DNA from: an uncultured bacterium | GTDB lineage: Bacteria; Actinomycetota; Thermoleophilia; BMS3ABIN01 | Direction of reading: 5' to 3' | DNA length: 6,714 nt | Assembly: GCA_913009925.1 (NCBI GenBank) | Contig: CAJVWY010000064.1 | Location: 1-6,714 of the forward strand | Shown: piece by piece, positions 1 through 5,187 of the stretch | How the letters are laid out: every line of letters starts with the position of its first letter | Position numbering within the stretch: the stretch's first letter is position 1 | The notes under the pieces: generated by a model | The model's input: the letters and a program-made list of their open reading frames with translations, nothing else | Databases searched by the model: none | Told to the model about the DNA's origin: nothing | Made by a program: the position numbers and the translations under genes

Positions 1-62
1 GTCAGTGCACCCTGCACTAATGTAGTCGATCGACACACAGAACATGCCTGTCGCAAGTATGC
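1..62. other. Unassigned contig-end sequence, probably artefact
   Basis: No coding potential or known element is recognised. The stretch is joined directly to an adapter end (63-77) and a T-rich run (78-98), and all of it lies outside the P5 adapter that begins at 99. It is therefore probably library or assembly junk and should not be treated as sequence contiguous with the genome. I cannot identify its source. Confidence 0.6.
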
Positions 63-77
63 GTGCTCTTCCGATCT
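63..77 (+). other. Illumina adapter 3' end (index side)
   Basis: The 15 bases GTGCTCTTCCGATCT are identical to the last 15 bases of the Illumina read-2/index-side adapter. A T-rich stretch (78-98) and then a nearly complete P5 adapter follow, so two adapters are joined in one molecule or one misassembly. This is a technical sequence with no biological role. Confidence 0.85.
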
Positions 78-98
78 GTGTTTTTTCTGTTTTTTTTT

Positions 99-156
99 AA
101 TGCTACGGCGACCACCGAGATCTACACTCTTTCCCTACACGACGCTCTTCCGATCT
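99..156 (+). other. Illumina P5 / read-1 adapter contamination
   Basis: The 58 bases from AATG at 99 to CGATCT at 156 match the full Illumina P5 plus read-1 primer sequence with one mismatch, C for A at 103. Real insert sequence starts at 157 (CAGCCTGCC...). Translated on the minus strand the adapter gives RSEERRVGKECRSRWSP. On the plus strand it gives RPPRSTLFPYTTLFRS. Both are adapter translations that contaminate predicted proteins. The contig should be trimmed to 157. Confidence 0.97.
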
Positions 157-423
157 CAGCCTGCCGTCCTCTCCCGCCTGGACGTTGATGGTGAGCACCG
201 TCTTGCCCAGCGTCTCGACCAGATCATCCGCCCGTTCCGCGTCCCGGGACTTCTTCTGCTCTTCCGCCTCCTGGTGGCGCCTTATCTCCTCCACCTTCCC
301 CGGGGTCGCGATCTCCGCCAGCTTCCTGGGCAGCAGATAGTTGCGCGCGTATCCGTCCGAGGCGGACACTACTTCTCCACGGGAGCCCAGCTTCTCCACA
401 TCCTCCAGCAGTATGACGTCCAT
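157..423 (-). CDS. rplI: 50S ribosomal protein L9, 3'-truncated by adapter
   Basis: This encodes the N-terminal 89 residues of bL9, which binds 23S rRNA at the base of the L1 stalk and helps maintain reading frame. The start MDVILLEDVEKLG, the motif SRGEVVSASDGYARNYLLPRK (residues 14-34) and the beginning of the long connecting helix (about 42-74) are typical. The real sequence ends at GEDGRL, where family members continue into the C-terminal domain. Full L9 is about 148-150 residues, so roughly 60 are missing. The open frame continues into adapter to a TAG at 105-103 and gives a false 106-residue chimera. The ATG at 423 follows GAGAGGAGA in the mRNA sense, about 9 nt upstream. It is the last gene visible in the rpsF operon, 55 bp after the DUF2232 gene. 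Confidence 0.95.
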
Positions 424-478
424 GCTATATTATCTCCTCTCCCTGTTAAACAGTTGTTGCCGCTTCTGTTGACAGTTA

Positions 479-1465
479 TTACTTTCTTTGTTGACCCCTG
501 GTCTTGTTCCTGTTAAAACGCCGCCGGTAATCGATCCAGGTATCGAACAGCCCCAGCCAGCTGACCAGCGAGAAAAGCAGCTGGATGATGAACATGGCCG
601 CATAAATCATCACCCTCGCCGTCTGCGGAATCTTGTAGCGGCATAAAAAGAAATAGGCTACGGCCAGGCCCTGGATGAAGAACAGCGCCTCGGAGACGAT
701 CACCAGGTTCATACCGGTGAAGCCGATGGGGTCCGCGTAAGCCGACGGCACGTAGGGCACCACCAGCTCGCAGGCCAGGCCGACGATCATCAGGTAGGCG
801 AAGGCGAAATGCAGGCGGAACTCCCGGAAACTGAAGCTGGCCGGGAACGGCTGCTTCAGCCTCAGAAAGACCTGCTTCGCCAGAGCCACGGTGGCGCCGG
901 AAAGCACGATCGACAGCACCAGCAGCAGCGCCGGCAGCAGGTAGGGCAACATGGTGATGAAATCCCTGAAGCTGTCGACGGCCGCGTCGATGGACTGCTG
1001 GTCCATCCCCAGCCCCGCGTATACCTCGCTCGCCGGCCCCACCGCCTGATCGGCCATCTGGTCCATGGCGGCCACCGGACTCAATCCGGCGCTGGCCAAT
1101 ACCACCGCCAGCCAGGCCAGCAGCGATACCAGGAACAGTGCCGCCACCAGGATCAACAGGCGCATGAGCGGCATTTCCCGGCGCAGGCCGGTACCCGTGC
1201 CGACGCCGACAGCCGCCCCCAGGAGAAAGACCAGCAGGCCGGCGAAAAACCCGGCGAAAACGGATACCAGCAGCCCCGTGGCCAGACTGGCCATCAGGCC
1301 TACCGAGGTTCCATGTCTGGATGTGATATAGGCGACCGGCACCGGCAGTGCCGGCACCGCCACGATGGACAGAAACGGTACAAAGGCGAATATGACACCC
1401 AGTACGACCGATAGGGCGACCGCCTTGCCACCGTCCGCCAGCGCCGCTGTGGATATACTGCTCAC
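479..1465 (-). CDS. DUF2232 / YybS-like integral membrane protein
   Basis: The protein has 328 residues, is very hydrophobic and has about 7-8 likely transmembrane segments (roughly residues 14-48, 54-92, 101-126, 170-200, 220-246, 252-276 and 284-308). A polar stretch at about 128-168 interrupts the segments, and the C-terminus is basic (RRRFNRNKTRGQQRK), probably cytoplasmic. The composition, length and position between rpsR and rplI match the DUF2232 family, which includes Bacillus YybS. The biochemical role of that family is not established, and transport or a biogenesis role is only a guess. The start is GTG at 1465, preceded by GGAAAGG with a 9-nt spacer and lying 28 bp after the rpsR stop. 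Co-transcription with the ribosomal genes is likely. The family call depends more on gene order than on a sharp motif. Confidence 0.8.
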   Translation of the reverse strand: MSSISTAALADGGKAVALSVVLGVIFAFVPFLSIVAVPALPVPVAYITSRHGTSVGLMASLATGLLVSVFAGFFAGLLVFLLGAAVGVGTGTGLRREMPLMRLLILVAALFLVSLLAWLAVVLASAGLSPVAAMDQMADQAVGPASEVYAGLGMDQQSIDAAVDSFRDFITMLPYLLPALLLVLSIVLSGATVALAKQVFLRLKQPFPASFSFREFRLHFAFAYLMIVGLACELVVPYVPSAYADPIGFTGMNLVIVSEALFFIQGLAVAYFFLCRYKIPQTARVMIYAAMFIIQLLFSLVSWLGLFDTWIDYRRRFNRNKTRGQQRK

Positions 1466-1493
1466 CGCGCCCAGCCTTTCCAGTAAAACCGCG

Positions 1494-1763
1494 TCAGCGG
1501 GCTACGTACGGCAGCAGGGCCATCTCGCGGGCCCGCTTGATGGCTATGGCCAGCTGCCGCTGGTGCCGCCGGCAGGTGCCGGTAACCCGTCTCGAGCGGA
1601 TCTTGCCCCGGTCGGAGACATAGCGTTTCAGCTGATTGTAATTCTTGTAATCGATCTCCTCTACCTTGTCCTTGCAGAAGTGACAGTAGCGGCGCCGTTG
1701 CGAGCCGCGCTCGCTGCCGCGCCAGGAGGAGCGTTTTCCCTTGCGTGATCCTTTTGGTGCCAT
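1494..1763 (-). CDS. rpsR: 30S ribosomal protein S18
   Basis: This 89-residue bS18 is a component of the 30S platform and pairs with S6. The family core is clear: KVEEIDYKNYNQLKRYVSDRGKI (33-55), then RSRRVTGTCRRHQRQ (56-70) and IKRAREMALLPYV (75-87), after a basic N-terminal tail of about 25 residues. Cys27 and Cys30 form a CxxC pair, and with Cys64 and His67 could make a zinc site. Some S18 paralogues carry such a site and others have lost it. The ATG at 1763 is preceded by AGGAAGG about 5 nt upstream. It lies 96 bp after ssb, with a perfect hairpin in that gap, and 28 bp before the DUF2232 gene. Confidence 0.97.
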   Translation of the reverse strand: MAPKGSRKGKRSSWRGSERGSQRRRYCHFCKDKVEEIDYKNYNQLKRYVSDRGKIRSRRVTGTCRRHQRQLAIAIKRAREMALLPYVAR

Positions 1764-1792
1764 TTTTCCTTCCTGTGTTTTTTCAGATTGCG

Positions 1793-1816
1793 GCCTGCCG
1801 GTAAATGCCGGCAGGC
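1793..1816 (-). promoter_or_regulatory. Perfect 9-bp hairpin between ssb and rpsR
   Basis: Bases 1793-1801 (GCCTGCCGG) are exactly complementary to 1808-1816 (CCGGCAGGC), with a 6-nt loop. It lies within the operon transcript, about 30 nt before the rpsR start and upstream of its AGGAAGG. There is no U-tract after the stem on either strand, so it is not a standard intrinsic terminator. It could adjust rpsR expression relative to rpsF and ssb, be a processing or stability element, or be a binding site for S18. The structure is seen directly and the role is inferred. Confidence 0.5.
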
Positions 1817-1859
1817 GTCCTCTCTCATCCTCGTCCTTCCCGTCGGCACAGAGCCCGTA

Positions 1860-2318
1860 CTAGAAGGGTATATCGTCGTCCGTCCCCTGGGACGGCTGCT
1901 GCTCGAAATCCGAAGTGTCGGGAGACAGTCCTGATGACCCGGTGGCGGCGGTGGCGGCGGCGGGTTCAGCCGGCGACGAGCCGCTGTCCTGACGGGAGCC
2001 GAGGAACTGGACCGATTGCGCCACGACCTCTACCTTGGAGCGCTTGCCGCCGTCCTGCGCCTCCCAGGTGCGATAGCTCAGCCGACCGTCGACGGCGACC
2101 GGACGTCCCTTGCTGAGATAGCGCTCGCAGTTCTCCGCCTGAGCGCCCCAGACAATGACGTCGAAGAAATTGACCCGTTCCACCCACTCGTCTCCCTGTT
2201 TGTAACGGTCGTTGACCGCCAGACCCAGGGTGCAGACCGAGGTGCCGTTGGGCGTCTGCCTGAGCTCCGGGTCGCGGGTCAGGTTTCCCACCAGTACCAC
2301 ACGGTTGATGCTAGCCAT
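1860..2318 (-). CDS. ssb: Single-stranded DNA-binding protein
   Basis: This 152-residue SSB coats single-stranded DNA in replication, recombination and repair. The OB-fold spans about residues 1-108. It opens with MASINRVVLVGNLTRDPELR and contains WVERVNFFDVIVWG (45-58), ENCERYLSKGRPVAVDGRL (62-80) and YRTWEAQDGGKRSKVEVVA (82-100). A flexible low-complexity linker rich in Ala, Ser, Gly and Gln follows (about 109-146). The protein ends in the acidic DDDIPF tip, which in bacterial SSBs recruits partner proteins. The ATG at 2318 is preceded by AGGAG, 6 nt upstream and directly after the rpsF stop, an 11-bp gap that suggests translational coupling. Confidence 0.97.
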   Translation of the reverse strand: MASINRVVLVGNLTRDPELRQTPNGTSVCTLGLAVNDRYKQGDEWVERVNFFDVIVWGAQAENCERYLSKGRPVAVDGRLSYRTWEAQDGGKRSKVEVVAQSVQFLGSRQDSGSSPAEPAAATAATGSSGLSPDTSDFEQQPSQGTDDDIPF

Positions 2319-2329
2319 GATCTTCTCCT

Positions 2330-2644
2330 TTAACTCTCACTGGTTACTTTTTCCTTGAGGCTGGTCGGCATGAACCGGATAACCTCGTCGGTGATTCTCA
2401 GGATACGGGATATCTCATCCAGTGTTTCCGATGTAGTGGTGAGAGTGATGACGTAATAGTGTCCATCACGGAAATCGTCGATCTCGTAGGCAAAACGCTT
2501 CTTGCCCCATTCATCGACTTTTTCGATGGAGCCCTTGCCCTCGGTGACGATGGTCTTGACGCGGTCCAGGATCTCCTTCTGGCGCTCGGTCTCTGTCTCC
2601 GGGCTAAAGATAAGCATGATCTCGTAGTTGCTCGTTGTACTCAC
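2330..2644 (-). CDS. rpsF: 30S ribosomal protein S6
   Basis: This bS6 is 104 residues long and is the partner of S18 on the 30S platform. The hallmarks are NYEIMLIFSP (6-15), the helix ETERQKEILDRVKTIV (18-33), DEWGKKRFAYEI (44-55), GHYYVITL (61-68) and the helix ending in ITDEVIRFM (84-92). It is the first gene of the operon. The start is uncertain. The only usual in-frame start before YEIM is GTG at 2644, but the strong Shine-Dalgarno AGGGAGGTGA overlaps that codon instead of preceding it. The next in-frame ATG (codon 10) would remove the first beta strand. No ATG, GTG or TTG lies in frame between 2644 and an upstream TAA. The product call is firm, and the exact first codon is not. Confidence 0.95.
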   Translation of the reverse strand: MSTTSNYEIMLIFSPETETERQKEILDRVKTIVTEGKGSIEKVDEWGKKRFAYEIDDFRDGHYYVITLTTTSETLDEISRILRITDEVIRFMPTSLKEKVTSES

Positions 2645-2662
2645 CTCCCTCGGTCTCAGGCG

Positions 2663-2684
2663 GCCCCATTCTGTTATATGGAGC
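2663..2684 (-). promoter_or_regulatory. Candidate hairpin in the rpsF 5' leader
   Basis: Bases 2678-2684 (ATGGAGC on the plus strand) can pair with 2663-2669 (GCCCCAT), giving a 7-bp stem with one G-U pair and an 8-nt loop in the rpsF mRNA leader, about 20 nt before the start. It is followed by CCGCCUGAGACCGAGG in the mRNA. S6:S18 autoregulatory leaders with a conserved CCG element are known upstream of rpsF in many bacteria. I cannot confirm that this fold matches that motif. Confidence 0.25.
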
Positions 2685-2715
2685 AGGAGTTAGTTTCATG
2701 CTGTGAGGAGAGATG

Positions 2716-2745
2716 AGTATAGCAGATGCTCCGGACGGAAGGGAA
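2716..2745 (-). promoter_or_regulatory. Probable promoter of the rpsF operon
   Basis: On the minus strand a good -10 hexamer TATACT (plus coordinates 2721-2716) lies about 72 bp upstream of rpsF. The best partner 18 bp further upstream is the poor -35 TTCCCT (2745-2740). The predicted transcript would carry a leader of about 65 nt. Confidence 0.45.
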
Positions 2746-2800
2746 TCCGGTTCCGGACCGGAGTTTTTGGGTAGTATTATCCTGCTGGTTGCCGGGGTAT

Positions 2801-2829
2801 TTATTAATGCGGCCACCGGAGTATATAAC
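2801..2829 (+). promoter_or_regulatory. Possible promoter for the DUF62 unit
   Basis: TATAAC at 2824-2829 is a fair -10 box, with a weak -35 (TTATTA, 2801-2806) 17 bp upstream. Transcription would start near 2836, only about 14 bp before the first ATG (2850) and about 44 bp before the preferred ATG (2880). The call is weak because the -35 is poor. Confidence 0.3.
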
Positions 2830-2879
2830 CAGCGCGGCCGTAACTGTAAATGAGCGAAAGCGTCCTCATGGGGGTTGAT

Positions 2880-3695
2880 ATGGCTGAGCGGAGATTCATT
2901 ACATTCCTGAGCGACTTCGGCCACGCCGACGACTTCGTGGGAACCTGTCACGGTGTGATCAAAAGCATCGCCCCCGAAGTGGAGATAATCGACATCACCC
3001 ACGGCGTCCGGCGTCATGACATACTCCAGGGCGCCATCATTCTCGCCAATACCCTGCCCTACATGCCGCCGAGCGTCATCCTGGCGGTGGTCGACCCCGG
3101 CGTGGGTGTGAGCCGCAAACCCCTGGCCGTCCGCACGGCTGAAGGCAACTACCTGGTGGGGCCCGACAACGGGCTGCTGTCGCTGGCCGCGGCCGAGCTG
3201 GGAGGAGCGGTGGAGGCGGTGGAGCTTGCCTGCTCGACCTACAGCCTGCAGGAAGTGTGCAAGACTTTCGAGGGGCGTGATCTGTTCGCTCCGGTCACCG
3301 CCCATATCAGCAGGGGGGTGACCCTGGAAAAGCTGGGCTCGCCGTTGCCGGTAGCGGAGCTCACCACCATCGACCTGCCCCGGTTAGAGACCAGGGATAA
3401 TGAGATCGCGGCGACTGTGATATACATAGACAGCTTCGGCAACGTCCAGGTCCACCTGAGCAGGATGGAGCTGGAGGGCCTGGGGGCAAAGGTGGGCGAA
3501 CGTCTGGAGGTAAGCCACGGGGAGGAGTCCTGGAATGTCCCCTTCGTCCAGTCCTTCGCCGAGGTGCCCCCCGAGGATCTGCTGGTCTACGAGGACTCCT
3601 ACCGCAAGATCGCCTTCTCCATCAACCAGGGAGACGCCGCGCGCACCTTCCAGATCAATGTTGGCGACCAGCTGCTGTTCCGGGTGCCGGAGTAA
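2880..3695 (+). CDS. SAM hydrolase / SAM hydroxide adenosyltransferase (DUF62)
   Basis: DUF62 enzymes, relatives of the fluorinase and chlorinase, use water or hydroxide to cleave S-adenosylmethionine to adenosine and methionine. Signature segments from the start at 2880 are FITFLSDFGHADDFVG (about residues 6-21), IIDITHGVRRHD (36-47), VDPGVGVSRKPL (71-82), VGPDNGLL (93-100), FEGRDLFAP (130-138) and DSFGN (184-188). Asp72 and Arg79 keep the seven-residue spacing of the catalytic Asp-Arg pair, and His142 in TAHIS is the likely third member of the triad. The halogenase insert is not obvious, which favours hydrolase. The ATG at 2880 is preferred because it leaves only a few residues before the FLSDFG core and has a GGGGG stretch upstream. 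ATGs at 2850 and 2868 are open alternatives, giving up to 281 residues. It is probably the first gene of a unit with the next two. Confidence 0.9.
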   Translation: MAERRFITFLSDFGHADDFVGTCHGVIKSIAPEVEIIDITHGVRRHDILQGAIILANTLPYMPPSVILAVVDPGVGVSRKPLAVRTAEGNYLVGPDNGLLSLAAAELGGAVEAVELACSTYSLQEVCKTFEGRDLFAPVTAHISRGVTLEKLGSPLPVAELTTIDLPRLETRDNEIAATVIYIDSFGNVQVHLSRMELEGLGAKVGERLEVSHGEESWNVPFVQSFAEVPPEDLLVYEDSYRKIAFSINQGDAARTFQINVGDQLLFRVPE

Positions 3696-3704
3696 CCCCG
3701 GGTC

Positions 3705-3971
3705 TTGCCGGCGGCACCGGACAGGCCAGCCCCGCCCGACAGCCTGCTGCTGCTGTTCGAGACGACGCACGCAGCCATGGAGGCGGAGGAACAGATTATC
3801 AACGGCGGTTTCTGGTGCGAGGTGGTGCCGCGGCCGCCGGAGGTGGCGACGGCCCAGTGCGGCCTGGCCATCGAGATCAACACAGCTGACCGGGAGGATG
3901 TCTCTGGCATACTGGCGAAGGCAGGTATAGAATTCGAGCCGTACTCGCAGAAGGGGGAAAGCGATGCCTGA
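3705..3971 (+). CDS. DUF3343 family small protein (Se/S-carrier-like)
   Basis: The predicted protein has 88 residues, with a core LLLLFETTHAAMEAEEQI (14-31), WCEVVPRPPEVATAQCGLAIEI (37-58) and VSGILAKAGIEFE (66-78). This agrees with DUF3343, whose members are annotated as putative selenium or sulfur carriers. Cys52 in the QCGLAI segment is the family-typical cysteine, and Cys38 is a second one. No biochemical function can be claimed. The only usable start before the core is TTG at 3705, because the next in-frame ATG (3777) would delete the first strand. The frame is the same as the upstream DUF62 gene, and its TAA ends only 9 bases earlier. GGAG at the end of that gene (3689-3692) may serve as a distant ribosome binding site, or translation may be coupled. 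The 3' end overlaps the PAP2 gene by 8 bp. Confidence 0.75.
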   Translation: MPAAPDRPAPPDSLLLLFETTHAAMEAEEQIINGGFWCEVVPRPPEVATAQCGLAIEINTADREDVSGILAKAGIEFEPYSQKGESDA

Positions 3972-4536
3972 ACAAAACGGACCGCAGAATCCTGCTCTCG
4001 GAGGTGGAGGGGCCAGGAATGAGGAGAGCCTGGACTATACCCTGTTCGTCGCCCTGAGGACCAGGGGACACCCCCGCTGGCTGGAGAAGGCCATCATCAT
4101 CTTCTCCCAGTCGGGAAGCTGGGGCCTGTTCTGGCTGGGCCTGGCACTGGTCCTGTGGCTTACCGGCGTCAGCTTCGGCCGGGGGGTCTTTTTCTTCCTC
4201 ATACCGGTGATCTACACCACGCTGATCGTGAATTACATTATCAAGTCCGTTCTCAAACGGGAGCGTCCCGTCTCCGACGACCCGCGCCTCCAGCCGTTGG
4301 TGGGAGTTCCCTCAAGCAAGTCCTTCCCCTCATCCCACGCCGCCATGTCCTTCGCTGCCGCCGTGGCTCTCACGTTCTATTACCCGCCCCTATGGGCGCC
4401 GTACATGGCCCTGGCGTTCCTCATGTCCTGGTCGCGGGTTTACGTGGGGGTCCATTATCCATCGGATGTCTTGGCCGGAACCTTCGTGGGGCTGGGAATG
4501 GGAATCCTCAACGTGATACTGATTATCATGTACTGA
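3964..4536 (+). CDS. PAP2-family membrane lipid phosphatase
   Basis: This 190-residue acid-phosphatase-type membrane enzyme carries all three PAP2 signature motifs. They are KSVLKRERP (K94, R101, P102), FPSSH (S123, S124, H125) and SRVYVGVHYPSD (R158, H164, D168). Conserved Lys/Arg hold the phosphate, His164 is the usual nucleophile and His125 the acid. About five to six hydrophobic segments surround them (roughly 42-68, 72-92, 126-142, 144-157 and 170-189), after a polar N-terminus of about 25 residues. Likely substrates are membrane (pyro)phospholipids such as undecaprenyl pyrophosphate (BcrC-like) or phosphatidic/phosphatidylglycerol phosphate, and sequence alone does not decide. The ATG at 3964 follows GGGGGAAAG and overlaps the DUF3343 stop, so coupling is likely. 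Confidence 0.93.
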   Translation: MPEQNGPQNPALGGGGARNEESLDYTLFVALRTRGHPRWLEKAIIIFSQSGSWGLFWLGLALVLWLTGVSFGRGVFFFLIPVIYTTLIVNYIIKSVLKRERPVSDDPRLQPLVGVPSSKSFPSSHAAMSFAAAVALTFYYPPLWAPYMALAFLMSWSRVYVGVHYPSDVLAGTFVGLGMGILNVILIIMY

Positions 4537-4777
4537 GACGGAGGCTGTTACCGTCGCGCCGGCACCCGCCGCATCCCCGCCTGCCCGACCAATCCACCAT
4601 CTATATAGCTGGCCGGTTGCCGCCGGCGCCAACCGGCTGTCCTGATAACCTATCCGCATCCGACGGAAATAATCTCCGGAATCCGGTAGAACATATCCGT
4701 GGCCGCCGGCAGCGGCGTTTGGACTTGGTTCGAAGCCGGGCCGTGGGATAAGGTTGTACTTATCGAAAGGATGAACA
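4537..4777 (+). other. Non-coding gap of 241 bp with one clear hairpin
   Basis: I find no credible gene on either strand. The clearest structure is an 8-bp perfect stem, 4612-4619 (GCCGGTTG) with 4630-4637 (CAACCGGC), around a GC-rich 10-nt loop. It is about 75 bp after the PAP2 stop, and no T-run follows, so it is at best a Rho-dependent or mRNA-end element. A smaller 5-bp stem lies at 4702-4706/4712-4716. The region should also contain the promoter for the next gene, but no convincing -35/-10 pair was found. Confidence 0.5.
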
Positions 4778-5173
4778 GTGAGAGAGTTCAAGCTATCCAC
4801 CGGCAGCCGCGATGAGTTCGTCGACATCACCGGCAGGGTGCGCGAGGCGGTGGCCGCCAGCGGCGTCGCCGACGGCGCCTGCCGCGTGTTCGTCCCCCAC
4901 ACCACCGCGGCGGTGACCATCAACGAGGGCGCCGACCCGGCAGTTACCAGGGACATCATCATGGAGCTGGACAAGGTGATACCCCACCGGGACGGCTACG
5001 CCCACGCCGAGGGGAACTCCGCCGCCCACATCAAGGCCTCGCTGGTTGGCTCTTCCGAGACTATCCTCGTCAGCGGCGGCAGCCTGGTGCTGGGCACCTG
5101 GCAGGCCGTTTATTTCTGTGAGTTCGACGGGCCGCGGACCAGGAAGTTCCTGGTGAAGGTCGGCGAAGTTTAG
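4778..5173 (+). CDS. YjbQ / UPF0047 family protein
   Basis: This 131-residue protein belongs to the widespread UPF0047/YjbQ family. Some members have weak thiamine-phosphate synthase activity in vitro, and the in vivo role is unsettled. Family motifs are complete: VPHTTAAVTINEGADP (39-54), HRDGYAHAEGNSAAHIKASLVG (70-91, with H76, E78, N80 and H84) and GTWQAVYFCEFDGPRTRK (106-123). Histidines H41, H76 and H84 lie in the presumed metal/substrate pocket. The GTG start at 4778 follows GAAAGGA with a 7-nt spacer. The length is normal for the family. It is 14 bp upstream of the ZIP transporter gene, so the two probably share a transcript. Confidence 0.93.
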   Translation: MREFKLSTGSRDEFVDITGRVREAVAASGVADGACRVFVPHTTAAVTINEGADPAVTRDIIMELDKVIPHRDGYAHAEGNSAAHIKASLVGSSETILVSGGSLVLGTWQAVYFCEFDGPRTRKFLVKVGEV

Positions 5174-5187
5174 ATGAGTGGTTTGCT

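Noticed and set aside
469..474. TTGACA on the plus strand as a -35 box
   Set aside because: It is antisense to the rpsF operon and no -10 lies at a suitable distance.
100..516. Plus-strand 138-codon open frame
   Set aside because: It starts inside the P5 adapter and runs antisense to rplI. Its beginning is the adapter translation RPPRSTLFPYTTLFRS.
809..1414. Plus-strand 201-codon open frame
   Set aside because: It is antisense to the DUF2232 gene, with a Gln/Arg/His-rich composition typical of a shadow of a hydrophobic GC-rich gene.
2604..3305. Minus-strand 233-codon open frame
   Set aside because: It overlaps the DUF62 gene, the divergent intergenic region and the start of rpsF, and it has no family features. 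The complete DUF62 motifs are on the other strand.
4660..4747. tRNA-like element: a GGTTCGAAGCC T-arm look-alike, with 6 of 7 possible acceptor pairs 88 nt apart
   Set aside because: There is no T at position 8, no D-arm and no 7-base anticodon loop with a 5-bp stem. Two of the five T-stem pairs are G-T. A tRNAscan-SE run could settle it.
4390..4974. Minus-strand 194-codon open frame across the PAP2-YjbQ gap
   Set aside because: It is antisense to the conserved ends of two recognised genes, with no motif and no ribosome binding site. It is probably a GC-driven shadow.
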